Below are positions 1 to 8,029 of a stretch of 17,207 nt of DNA, piece by piece. The position numbers and the translations under genes were made by a program. The notes under the pieces were generated by a model. That model searched no databases and had not been told where the DNA came from. It saw nothing but the letters and a program-made list of their open reading frames with translations. Every line of letters begins with the position of its first letter. Within the stretch, counting starts at the first letter, position 1. Source of the DNA: CAZNKU01 sp045545235 (GTDB taxonomy: Bacteria > Bacillota > Clostridia > Monoglobales > Firm-18); contig JAZQAN010000077.1 in the NCBI GenBank assembly GCA_045545235.1, positions 1 through 17,207 of the forward strand, given 5' to 3'.

Positions 1-24
1 TTGTGATATTCAAATTTAAAATGT

Positions 25-53
25 ATTATACTACTCAGTTTTCGGTTTGTCAA
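25..53 (-). promoter_or_regulatory. Consensus sigma-A promoter reading off the left edge
   Basis: On the minus strand there is a perfect -35 TTGACA (complement of 48-53) and a perfect -10 TATAAT (complement of 25-30), separated by exactly 17 bp. Transcription would run leftwards out of the window, so a divergent gene probably begins just outside it. No coding sequence for that gene is visible here. Confidence 0.65.
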
Positions 54-97
54 TAGTTTTTTTGAAATTTTTGATGTCTGGACTTTTTCAATATATT

Positions 98-226
98 TTG
101 TGTCAAACTCTTTTAAATGGTCTTATATACTCTTGACACCAATTTGACACCATTTTTCTCAATTTTTTACAACTAATTATTATATCACAATATTAAGTAA
201 TAGTCAATTATTAGGTTGTTTTTTTA
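98..226 (+). repeat. Flanking direct repeat, copy A
   Basis: This non-coding segment recurs in the same orientation at 6869-6995. An 18-bp identical stretch (99-116) is followed by a 17-bp unrelated stretch, and then by an 80-bp core (134-213) that matches copy B at 76 of 80 positions. The core contains TTGACACC twice, 11 bp apart, and the identical opening stretch holds the inverted form TGTGTCAA. The two copies bracket the TetR-SLH protein cassette. I see no terminal inverted repeats or target-site duplication, so it is not recognisably an insertion sequence. Confidence 0.85.
179..207 (-). promoter_or_regulatory. Leftward promoter inside repeat copy A
   Basis: The minus strand reads TTGACT (complement of 202-207), 17 bp, then TATAAT (complement of 179-184). 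The TTGACACC boxes lie just downstream of the predicted start, a position suited to repression. Transcription would go left toward the promoter at 25-53 and out of the window. Confidence 0.5.
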
Positions 227-276
227 TATGTTGCAAAAAATATCAATTAAAAAACTTGAAAATTTACAAATTTATC

Positions 277-305
277 TTGACATTAAGATGCGTTTGTGAT
301 ATATT
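277..305 (+). promoter_or_regulatory. Promoter of the tetR-like gene, with nearby repeats
   Basis: A perfect -35 TTGACA (277-282) is separated by 17 bp from the -10 TATATT (300-305). The -10 overlaps an inverted repeat with arms ATATTTAG (301-308) and CTAAATAT (328-335). Between and into these arms lies the 9-bp direct repeat ACATACTAA at 312-320 and 323-331, spaced 11 bp. Overlap with the -10 and the start region suggests an operator, possibly for autoregulation by the TetR-like product. The operator role is inference. Confidence 0.65.
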
Positions 306-350
306 TAGAATACATACTAAACACATACTAAATATTTGGAGGTGGTAATA

Positions 351-1034
351 GTGATAAATAGTATTGTTAAGCGGCACGACAGACTAAATCCATTTAATGA
401 AGCACAGATAAGTGTTGTTCGCGCGGCAACAAAGCTATTTCTCGAAAACGGCTACACAAAAACATCTTTTAAAATGATTGAAAAGCTTTCAGGAGTTAAG
501 GTAGGGAATATAACCTATTATTTCCACTCAAAAGAAGATTTGCTTAAAATTCTTGTTGAGGAGCTTATGGACTACCATGCAACCATACTTGATGATTTTT
601 ATGAAAAAGAAAACGATGTTTTGTTTGCCTATGCTTTAGAAGTTGCGATTCAAATTGCCCTTTGTGAGAATAACAGAAATGCATGGGATTTATATTATAA
701 TTCATATGATTTGCCTCAAACATATAAACATATAAAGTCCTGGGCAGCTGAAAAGAATTACAATCTTTTTTCAAGCAGACTTCCGGATTGGACAGAACAT
801 GATTTTAAGAGCATTGAAGAAGTGGCAAGCGGTATTGAATTTGCAGCACTAAAATCTGTTTCTGACAGAAATTTTGCCCTTGACAAAAAGATTTCACTAT
901 TTTTAAACTCTCTTTTGATGCTATATAATGTATCGGAGGAAGAACGAAAAAAGACAATCGAAAAAGTTCTTGCTCTCGATTATGAACAGATTGCAGTAGA
1001 TATGTTTGATAAGTTTGTGAAAAGGCTTGATTGA
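351..1034 (+). CDS. TetR/AcrR-family transcriptional regulator
   Basis: The protein has 227 residues. I chose GTG at 351 because GGAGGTGG (338-345) lies 6-7 nt upstream; the frame is open back to a TTG at 336, but that codon overlaps the ribosome binding site. Residues 20-74 form the typical TetR DNA-binding region: a first helix (VVRAATKLFLENGY), then a helix-turn-helix at about 38-58 ending in the family signature ITYYFHSKEDLL. The remaining 150 residues are a divergent helical ligand-binding or dimerisation domain whose ligand cannot be predicted. The gene follows its own strong promoter with a possible operator. It ends 40 nt before the giant SLH protein with no terminator between, so the two are probably co-transcribed. 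A role in controlling the surface protein is inference; the family call is firm. Confidence 0.9.
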   Translation: MINSIVKRHDRLNPFNEAQISVVRAATKLFLENGYTKTSFKMIEKLSGVKVGNITYYFHSKEDLLKILVEELMDYHATILDDFYEKENDVLFAYALEVAIQIALCENNRNAWDLYYNSYDLPQTYKHIKSWAAEKNYNLFSSRLPDWTEHDFKSIEEVASGIEFAALKSVSDRNFALDKKISLFLNSLLMLYNVSEEERKKTIEKVLALDYEQIAVDMFDKFVKRLD

Positions 1035-1074
1035 TACTAAAACAATAATGAAATATATTGAAAGGAATGATTAT

Positions 1075-4000
1075 ATGAAAACAAGAAGGATACTGGCAAC
1101 AATTTTAACATTTGCAATGCTTTTAACATTGCTTCCTGCAACCATAACAGTTTCTGCTGCAACAGATCCTGTTGTGTTTACAAAGGAACTTCTGCCTGCC
1201 GCATCCGGTCAGCCAAGAAAGATTAAACTTGAGGCCTATACCACAGGTTCTACAAGTTCAACATCAGCAGCTGTGCCAGCTGATATCGTGTTGGTGCTTG
1301 ACCAGTCCGGTTCTATGGACGACACAATAGACGGCTCCACAAAGCTCAGTATTATGAAAAATGCTGTAACCTCCTTTGCTTCGGAAGTGGCGAACTTTAA
1401 TACTTCAAACAACGACTCTTACCGACTTGCAATTGTTGGCTTTGCAAGTGAGTCTGGCTATAATGACAACACCGAGATTCTTACAGTTTATAATACACAG
1501 ACTGTAACAAATGTTGAATATCAAAGGGTAACAGACATAACAAATCTTGACACAAATAAAACTTACTATATTCAGTCAGGTGATGAATATAGAGCTATTA
1601 CGTACCACACAAATCCAATGACAGGATTATTTCAGTGGGGCGATGCCGGTTGGTATACAAGCGGATATCTTTTTGTTGGTGATAAGGTTAATATCCAGAG
1701 TACGGCTATCTATGAGCGCGTAACAACATCAACCAATGTACATGCTACAACCCCCGGAATCGCTTACGGTTCACTTTCAGACGAAAATTATGCGAATGCG
1801 TTTGTAAATTGCACATCTACAAATATTGCATCCACCGGAACTATTGGAATGGCTATAGATCAGCTTGACGGCGAGGGTGCCACAAGAACAGACCTTGGTA
1901 TGGAAATGGCTGAAAAAATATTTAACAGTCAGCCTGCAGGTACATACGCAAACCGCAAAAAAGTAGTGGTTGTAATTACAGATGGTGTTCCCACAACAGC
2001 TTCAGATTTCAGCACAACTGTTGCTAACAATGCTGTTTCTGCTGCAAAGTCAATGAAGGATGATGGAGCACATATTTTCTCAATGTATCTTGGCACACCA
2101 TCCACTGATTCAGTAAGCTTCCTGCAAGCCCTTTCAAGTAACTATCCGGAAGCAACTGCATATGACACACTTGGAACAAAAATTGCTGACTCTTACTATT
2201 CCGCTCATACGCAGAGCAGTGCTGTAACAAATGTTTTCCATGATATTGCATTTTCTATCACAGCCAATTCAACTTTGGATGAAAAATCTGTTATAACAGA
2301 TACTATTTCTGAGTACTTCCGTCTGCCTGCAGTAGAAGGCGGTGTTTACGACCTTGAACAGATATCTGTTTACACAGTTGATAAAACTTCAAGTGGTTGG
2401 GCTACAGAAGAAAAGCCTTTTACAACAGCATCTGTTACAATAGAAGGCGGCAAAACAATTAAGGTAACAGGTTTTAACTTTGGATATCACTGCGTAACAG
2501 ATTCTCCTAAAGATGGAACCGGTGGTACAGACTTTGGTAGAAAACTTGTTATATATATCCCTATCGTTGAGAATGAAAATGCCGGTACATTTGGCGGATA
2601 CCTTCCAACAAATGATGGTGCGGGTATTTATCAGACCGAAACTTCAGGTACTGCTGAAATCACAGCTCCAAACAGGTATGATAGTGTTGATATAAAGTAT
2701 GACCTTCTTGATGAAGAATATTGGAAACACATCGGAACACAAACATCATTTACTTTGGATTATAATGATACAACTCTTAACGATATTCTTGCTACTATGA
2801 TTCCGGTTGGATACCGTCCTGATGGAGTGAAAAACATTGGCGTAACAATGCAGTATTCATTGGTTGATACTAATTTAACATCTGATGCCAGTGATGATAC
2901 AGTAATTGCAACCCTTGATGTTTCAGAAGGTACATCTGTTGATGTGACCGATTTTACAAACTGGATTCTTGGTGCTAACGTAGAAAAAGTTCTGTCAATT
3001 GTTTCAGGAACAAACCATGCAGAGGCAATGTACAGACTTGATTGTGTGCTTACAAATATAAACGATTCAAGCATCACACTTACCGAATCTTCGTATCTTG
3101 ATGTTGAGATCGTTAACGAAAATGTTCACCTTGTAGGTGGCGTAATAGACAATGGCGGCGCTCTTACAGTTGAGCCTGCAACAACCGGCGGAACTGTTAC
3201 CGGCACACAGATAGACAACACATATCGTGAAGAAGTTACTGCCGGTACAGATACAGCCAAGATGATTTTCTTAGCAAACACAGGCTATGAAATATCTAAA
3301 ATTTTACATATTACATCATCACACCACGATACACCGCTTGACACTACAACAACATTGTTTGATTTAGAAAACAGCATCAACAATGTGACATTTGAAACAG
3401 ATGGATCCTACATATTCCAGGCTACCAATGTACAGTCAGGTCAGGCGATTGAGGTTTACACAAGACCTATCGTTTACACATTGACAACTGCTCATGATTC
3501 AGGCAGTATCATCATGGATGGCACAACTTATACACATCACAATTCGGAATTACTTGAAGTGTTTTTCAAAGCTTATGAAGGTTATAGGATAAATTCCATT
3601 GAAGTTGATGGACATACGTATATGGCTGCAGATATGATTTCAAATACAACGATATTTAATCTTGAAACTGACGGTACTGAAATCCTTAGCGGTGATGTTC
3701 ATCTTTCAAAAACACAAAACCACGATGTTAAGGTAACATCAGTTAAAAGAACATATGACCTTACATACAAGTATTATGAACAGCAGGATAACGGAACATT
3801 TACCGAGCTTACTGCTGAACAGGAAAACCATCCGGATGTGGAATTTGGTTCAAGTTTGCCTATGCCTTCAAAACTTGCAGGCGATAAAACAAAACCCGGT
3901 TACACATTAAGAGGTTGGTTTGCTACACGTACCGGAACAGAGTTTACAGACCTTGCAGATCTTTCGGTAACCAAAATGCCGGCAAAGGATGTTACATATT

Positions 4001-6741
4001 GTGCGTTCTGGGAAAAAGACCCAGATCAGACATTTGAAATTCCTGATACCGGAAAAATCACAAAGAAGCTTCTTAATGCAAATGGTGCAGTTGAAGCTAA
4101 TGGTTCGGAAATAACATTCAAATTCAGAGCTGTATTCCACGAACAAGTGGTAGGCGAAGGAACAATTACACTTGGTGCAAGCGAAACAGAAAAAGAAGGC
4201 GAAAGAATAACCGTAACCCTTACCGGTTTACAGCTTGCTCGTTATAACGCCGGAGATCCAATATATCTTTATGAGGTTCACGGCAGTGATTCTACCTGGA
4301 TTTATGATGATGCAAGATATGCAATTTATCACAATGGTACAATCGAAAATTCCAATGGCACAACAGCATCAAAAGTTGTTTTTACAAACCAGAAAGCACC
4401 ATACCTTGTAAACTATGATCTGGATGGTGGAGATATCGGTGGTAACACAACAATAGCTCCTAAAATTGTAAGTTATGCCGAAGCAAATCTTCTTCCGGCA
4501 AGTGATCCCGTTAAAGCAGGGTTTAACTTTATCGGTTGGAAGAAAGACACAATAAATGTTGATAATACCAAAACCTATGCTGCACTTGCAGGTTCGGAAA
4601 CTGTTACAGCAATTACTCTTGTTGCACAGTATGAAAAACTTGCAACTCCTGTAGTTCCAACAGCAGTAAAGTATATTGTTGAGCATTATAGAGCAAATCA
4701 GAACGGTGAATATCCAACCACACCTAATGATACTGAAATGAAAACGGATGCAATAGGTGCAACCGTAACAGCTGTAGCGAAAACAGGCGGTGACTATGCA
4801 AACTATTGTGTAAACGAACATGTATCGGCTGCGACAAAATCGGCAACACTTGTAGCCATAGCATCACCCGCTGACATTGTAACATTAAAGCTGTATTATG
4901 ATATTGATGTAATCGGCGGCGGTGTAAATCCTGACGAAGGCGATGAAATTCCTGATATCTACCAAAAGAAGATTACATTCAAAATCTTAAACGGAAAATG
5001 GCAAGACAGTACATCAAATGACATCGTTAAGGTAGTTGACCTTCGTGACGGCGGCGGACAGTACAGCTCAACCGGTACGGCTGATATCACAAGTATCATT
5101 CCAACCGGAATGGCTAAAAACACAGGATATGATGATCCGGGTGAATGGAGAGAAAGTCCTCCAACCGAGGTAAGCGGAACAGAACCTGTTTCTTATACAT
5201 ATGTTTTCCATAAAAAACCCGATGTAGTGTATGACGAATACAAAGAAGACGAACCTGAACCGACTCCTCAGACCGAAGAATACACAGCTACTCAGAAGAT
5301 TCAGGTTGATCCTAATGGTGGTGTATGGCATTACGAAGGACAAAACCATACAACTATCCAGACAATTGAATTGCAGGACAACATCGACCTTGGAACACCG
5401 ACCAGAGACGGGTATGTATTTATGGGATGGAAACAGACCAGCGGTACAGGAGAAATAGTTCATATTTACACAGCACAATGGGAAAAAGATGATATTGGCA
5501 CAACAAACCCCGACGATGGTGACGATGTTGCAGATATCTTCCAGAAGAAGATTATCTTCAAGGTTGTAAACGGAACATGGGCAAACGACACAACTGTAGA
5601 TATCGTGATTGTTGTGAATCTTCTTGACGGACATGGAAAACACAGCAAGAACGGCCAGGCAGACATTGCAGGGTATATTCCTGTAGGAATGAAAGCAAAT
5701 TCCGGATATCATAACGGTGCCTGGGATATAAATCCGGTATCACCGGCTATCGGTACAGAAACTGTTACTTACACATATTCGTTTGAAAAAGTACCTACCG
5801 GAGGCGGTGGCGGCGGTGTAACAAGATACACCTTGACCTACGAATCAAATGGCGGTACGGCGTATGATAAGGAAACATACAATCGAAACACCACCGTTGA
5901 TATCAACAAGAAGCCCGAAAAAGAAGGTTATGTATTTGAAGGATGGTACGAAGACAAGGAACTTACCAAGTATGTTGAAGAAGTTAAGATGACTAAAAAT
6001 ATTACCGTATACGCAAAATGGGTTGAAGATAACGGCGGAGCCGGCAACGGCTATGATACACCTGGAAGTCTTAATGGTGAAGACCACTATGCATATGTAG
6101 TAGGTTATCCCGATGGTACAGTAAGACCAAATGATAACATAAGCCGTGCAGAAGTAACAGCAATCTTCTTCAGATTGTTAAAGCCTGATGAAGTAAGAGA
6201 CAAAAATCTTACAACAGAAAATAGCTTTAATGATGTTAATGACGGAGATTGGCACAATGCTTCCATCTCTACAATGGCGAAGCTCGGCATTGTAAAAGGC
6301 AGATATTCAGATCGCTTTGTTCCGGATGCATTCATCACGCGTGCTGAATTTGCAGCAATCTGTGCAAGATTTGACGATTCAGAATTTGAAGTAGTTGATA
6401 ACTTTACAGATGTTGCAGGACATTGGGCAGAACACGATATTCACGAAGCTGCCGCACATGGCTGGATAAGAGGTTATGAAGACGGAACCTTCAAGCCTGA
6501 CCAGTTTATTACAAGAGCAGAAGCAATGACAATGATTAACAGAGTTTTAAATCGTGTACCTGAAACTGCGGATGATTTACTGGCCGATATGATTAACTGG
6601 CCTGATAATAGTGACAAATCAGCTTGGTATTACCTGGCAGTTCAGGAAGCAACCAATAGCCATGATTATGAAATGAAGAATCATATCTATGAAAAGTGGA
6701 CTGCTCTCAGAGCTGTTGCTGATTGGACGAAGTATGAATAA
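1075..6741 (+). CDS. Giant secreted surface protein: VWA, pilin-like, InlB-type repeats and SLH anchor
   Basis: The protein has 1,888 residues. ATG at 1075 follows AAAGGA and gives a textbook signal peptide (residues 1-28, cleaved near VSA-A); the frame is open 16 codons further upstream without a good start. Domains in order: a VWA domain, about 68-395, with MIDAS residues DQSGS (76-80), a Thr near 272 and Asp303 in ITDG; a long uncharacterised extracellular stretch; an InlB/Listeria-Bacteroides type repeat near 894-980; a Spy0128/FctA-like isopeptide-pilin-type domain near 985-1107; InlB-type repeats near 1110-1189, 1409-1472 and 1585-1650; a MucBP-like stretch near 1196-1277; two copies of an 85-residue unit beginning QKKI near 1297 and 1490; a six-glycine linker near 1577; and three SLH domains near 1670-1702, 1717-1769 and 1776-1828. 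SLH domains bind pyruvylated cell-wall polysaccharide, so this is probably a wall-anchored adhesin. There is no LPXTG signal. Ligand unknown. Confidence 0.9.
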   Translation: MKTRRILATILTFAMLLTLLPATITVSAATDPVVFTKELLPAASGQPRKIKLEAYTTGSTSSTSAAVPADIVLVLDQSGSMDDTIDGSTKLSIMKNAVTSFASEVANFNTSNNDSYRLAIVGFASESGYNDNTEILTVYNTQTVTNVEYQRVTDITNLDTNKTYYIQSGDEYRAITYHTNPMTGLFQWGDAGWYTSGYLFVGDKVNIQSTAIYERVTTSTNVHATTPGIAYGSLSDENYANAFVNCTSTNIASTGTIGMAIDQLDGEGATRTDLGMEMAEKIFNSQPAGTYANRKKVVVVITDGVPTTASDFSTTVANNAVSAAKSMKDDGAHIFSMYLGTPSTDSVSFLQALSSNYPEATAYDTLGTKIADSYYSAHTQSSAVTNVFHDIAFSITANSTLDEKSVITDTISEYFRLPAVEGGVYDLEQISVYTVDKTSSGWATEEKPFTTASVTIEGGKTIKVTGFNFGYHCVTDSPKDGTGGTDFGRKLVIYIPIVENENAGTFGGYLPTNDGAGIYQTETSGTAEITAPNRYDSVDIKYDLLDEEYWKHIGTQTSFTLDYNDTTLNDILATMIPVGYRPDGVKNIGVTMQYSLVDTNLTSDASDDTVIATLDVSEGTSVDVTDFTNWILGANVEKVLSIVSGTNHAEAMYRLDCVLTNINDSSITLTESSYLDVEIVNENVHLVGGVIDNGGALTVEPATTGGTVTGTQIDNTYREEVTAGTDTAKMIFLANTGYEISKILHITSSHHDTPLDTTTTLFDLENSINNVTFETDGSYIFQATNVQSGQAIEVYTRPIVYTLTTAHDSGSIIMDGTTYTHHNSELLEVFFKAYEGYRINSIEVDGHTYMAADMISNTTIFNLETDGTEILSGDVHLSKTQNHDVKVTSVKRTYDLTYKYYEQQDNGTFTELTAEQENHPDVEFGSSLPMPSKLAGDKTKPGYTLRGWFATRTGTEFTDLADLSVTKMPAKDVTYCAFWEKDPDQTFEIPDTGKITKKLLNANGAVEANGSEITFKFRAVFHEQVVGEGTITLGASETEKEGERITVTLTGLQLARYNAGDPIYLYEVHGSDSTWIYDDARYAIYHNGTIENSNGTTASKVVFTNQKAPYLVNYDLDGGDIGGNTTIAPKIVSYAEANLLPASDPVKAGFNFIGWKKDTINVDNTKTYAALAGSETVTAITLVAQYEKLATPVVPTAVKYIVEHYRANQNGEYPTTPNDTEMKTDAIGATVTAVAKTGGDYANYCVNEHVSAATKSATLVAIASPADIVTLKLYYDIDVIGGGVNPDEGDEIPDIYQKKITFKILNGKWQDSTSNDIVKVVDLRDGGGQYSSTGTADITSIIPTGMAKNTGYDDPGEWRESPPTEVSGTEPVSYTYVFHKKPDVVYDEYKEDEPEPTPQTEEYTATQKIQVDPNGGVWHYEGQNHTTIQTIELQDNIDLGTPTRDGYVFMGWKQTSGTGEIVHIYTAQWEKDDIGTTNPDDGDDVADIFQKKIIFKVVNGTWANDTTVDIVIVVNLLDGHGKHSKNGQADIAGYIPVGMKANSGYHNGAWDINPVSPAIGTETVTYTYSFEKVPTGGGGGGVTRYTLTYESNGGTAYDKETYNRNTTVDINKKPEKEGYVFEGWYEDKELTKYVEEVKMTKNITVYAKWVEDNGGAGNGYDTPGSLNGEDHYAYVVGYPDGTVRPNDNISRAEVTAIFFRLLKPDEVRDKNLTTENSFNDVNDGDWHNASISTMAKLGIVKGRYSDRFVPDAFITRAEFAAICARFDDSEFEVVDNFTDVAGHWAEHDIHEAAAHGWIRGYEDGTFKPDQFITRAEAMTMINRVLNRVPETADDLLADMINWPDNSDKSAWYYLAVQEATNSHDYEMKNHIYEKWTALRAVADWTKYE

Positions 6742-6811
6742 TCAGTAAATTAATCAGGTGTAGAAGAATGACTATACTACACACGATTTTAGAATCTGAC
6801 ATGTAAAACAC

Positions 6812-6845
6812 AAAAGGACAATGGATTGATTTCCATTGTCCTTTT
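6812..6845. terminator. Bidirectional intrinsic terminator after the SLH protein gene
   Basis: There is a perfect 14-bp stem, AAAAGGACAATGGA (6812-6825) with its complement at 6832-6845, and a 6-nt loop. A and T runs in the stem base make it usable in both directions. It lies about 70 nt after the SLH gene stop and between convergent genes. Its inner stem AAAGGACAATG is also used by the terminator at 11595-11625. Confidence 0.85.
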
Positions 6846-6868
6846 CATAATGTCAGGTGTTTTTAGTT

Positions 6869-6995
6869 GTGTGTCAAACTCTTTTAATAAATAAATCATC
6901 CCTGACACCAATTTGACACCATTTTTCTCAAATTTTTACAAGTGATTATTGTATCACAATATTAAGTAATAGTCAATTATTATGTGGTTTTTGTT
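6869..6995 (+). repeat. Flanking direct repeat, copy B
   Basis: This is the second copy of the segment at 98-226, in the same orientation. The identical 18-bp start is at 6870-6887, a 15-bp unrelated stretch follows, and the conserved 80-bp core is at 6903-6982, with only four substitutions against copy A. Unlike copy A, which lies upstream of a gene start, this copy sits between two convergent gene ends where no promoter would be expected. Together with the terminator at 6812-6845 it accounts for most of the 298-bp space between the SLH gene and araC-like gene; I see no gene in that space. Confidence 0.85.
6948..6976 (-). promoter_or_regulatory. Leftward promoter inside repeat copy B
   Basis: The minus strand reads TTGACT (complement of 6971-6976), 17 bp, then TACAAT (complement of 6948-6953), one base from consensus and equivalent to the promoter in copy A. 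Transcription would start near 6940 and meet the terminator hairpin at 6845-6812, giving an RNA of roughly 130 nt with no convincing reading frame. Confidence 0.4.
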
Positions 6996-7039
6996 ACTGT
7001 TTGATTAATTACTGATATAACTGCCTTTTAACGGTAAAA

Positions 7040-7912
7040 TTAATTTTTATAATGAATATCTTTATACTCACGAGGAGACATCCCCATTATTTTGTTGAAA
7101 TTACGGTTAAAAGTAGAAAAATCATTATATCCGCACAGTCCGTAAATGGCGGTGATTTTATAACCTTTTTTTATATATGAAGTTGCCGCCTTTATCCTAC
7201 ACATATTTAAATAACTATTAAACGAATGACCGGTTATTTTTAAAAACAGTGCACAGAAATTGCTCTTTGACATGGCGGATTTCTTTGAAATTTCATTTAG
7301 TGTAATTTTGTCTGCAAAATTATTTTCTATGTATTCGACGCAGTGAAGAACAAATTGTTTGTTATCTTCAAAATGCTTTGATATATCGTGGTCATCCTTT
7401 GTGAAATACTCGCGGGCAAGCATTGTAACCAGTAACTGTGCATATGCTTGTACTGTGTCGTAATAGGCTATTGGTTTTGTTGTGAATTCCTTTAAAATGT
7501 GTGCCATTATATTTTCAATGTAAAAAATTTCTTCAGAGTTCATCAACACTTTTGGTTTTATATACGTGTCTTCGTTTGTCTGAAGAGAACGGAGGAAAGT
7601 CCTTGCGAGCTTGTTGCTTGTGTGTTGGTCAGAAAATAATCCCTCCATAAACGAAAAAGAATAAAACACGGTGTTGGGTGATGGGGTGATGTAGTGTGCA
7701 ACATTTGGCGGTATAATAAACATATCTCCCTGATTTAATTGTGCGGACACATTTTCGACATTATGCTTTAAGCTTCCTTTGGATATAAAATAAATTTGAA
7801 AATATTCGTGAGTGTGCGGTTTTTGTGCTTCTGTTACCTTGTTAAGTTTTTGGATATGAAAGTTTTCAGTAGAATTTTCGTAATAAGAAAGAACAAAATT
7901 TTTAATGTCCAT
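7040..7912 (-). CDS. AraC-family transcriptional regulator with cupin sensor domain
   Basis: The protein has 290 residues, the usual size for the family. The start ATG (complement of 7910-7912) has GAGGTG 7 nt upstream. The N-terminal half is an AraC-type cupin sensor (about 15-95): HTHEYFQIYFISKG around 33-46 and QGDMFIIPPNVAHYI around 61-75 are typical. The C-terminal 95 residues (about 193-287) carry the two helix-turn-helix motifs, ending with the family signature around GYNDFSTFNRNFNKIMGMSPREY. It is divergently transcribed from the AtuA/hydro-lyase operon across a 117-bp region with paired operator-like boxes, so it very probably controls that operon and perhaps itself. The inducer is unknown; a hydroxy-acid or its product is a reasonable guess from the neighbours. 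Confidence 0.93.
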   Translation of the reverse strand: MDIKNFVLSYYENSTENFHIQKLNKVTEAQKPHTHEYFQIYFISKGSLKHNVENVSAQLNQGDMFIIPPNVAHYITPSPNTVFYSFSFMEGLFSDQHTSNKLARTFLRSLQTNEDTYIKPKVLMNSEEIFYIENIMAHILKEFTTKPIAYYDTVQAYAQLLVTMLAREYFTKDDHDISKHFEDNKQFVLHCVEYIENNFADKITLNEISKKSAMSKSNFCALFLKITGHSFNSYLNMCRIKAATSYIKKGYKITAIYGLCGYNDFSTFNRNFNKIMGMSPREYKDIHYKN

Positions 7913-7921
7913 TTCAATTCA

Positions 7922-8021
7922 CCTCTTGTTTTATTCTAACATCTTTTTGGAATAAATGCAATATAAAAAAGACAAAATGCAATATAAATAAAGCTGTGTA
8001 ATGTTAGAATTATAAAAGAGG
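7922..8021. promoter_or_regulatory. Divergent control region with inverted arms and 21-bp-spaced boxes
   Basis: The outer arms at 7922-7942 and 8001-8021 are inverted copies of each other at 18 of 21 positions. Each holds a TAGAAT -10 and the GAGG of the ribosome binding site for its own gene. Between them the 14-bp box AAATGCAATATAAA occurs twice in direct orientation (7954-7967 and 7975-7988), start to start 21 bp, two helical turns, as expected for an AraC-type protein binding paired half-sites. The right box reaches the -35 position of the AtuA operon promoter, which lacks a consensus -35; the left box covers the -35 of the araC-like gene. Confidence 0.75.
7933..7961 (-). promoter_or_regulatory. 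Promoter of the araC-like gene
   Basis: On the minus strand, TTGCAT (complement of 7956-7961), 17 bp and TAGAAT (complement of 7933-7938) form a near-consensus promoter. The -35 lies within the left operator-like box, so binding there would be expected to repress the regulator's own transcription. Confidence 0.55.
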
Positions 8022-8029
8022 TGAAGATA

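Noticed and set aside
105..155. A tiny minus-strand reading frame in the repeats (MVSNWCQ..., 16 codons in copy A, 8 in copy B)
   Set aside because: The ribosome binding site is poor and the length and C-terminus are not conserved between the copies, so a leader peptide is not supported.
5068..5712. A long minus-strand open frame (214 codons) inside the SLH protein gene
   Set aside because: It is cysteine- and phenylalanine-rich, has no ribosome binding site and lies entirely opposite a gene with clear domains. It is a shadow of biased codon use, as is the minus-strand frame at 4369-4821.
1075..6741. A sortase-anchored (LPXTG) adhesin
   Set aside because: The C-terminus has SLH domains and no LPXTG motif, hydrophobic segment or basic tail.
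98..6995. The flanking repeats as ends of a composite transposon
   Set aside because: There is no transposase, no terminal inverted repeats and no target-site duplication; the repeats carry promoter-like sequence instead.
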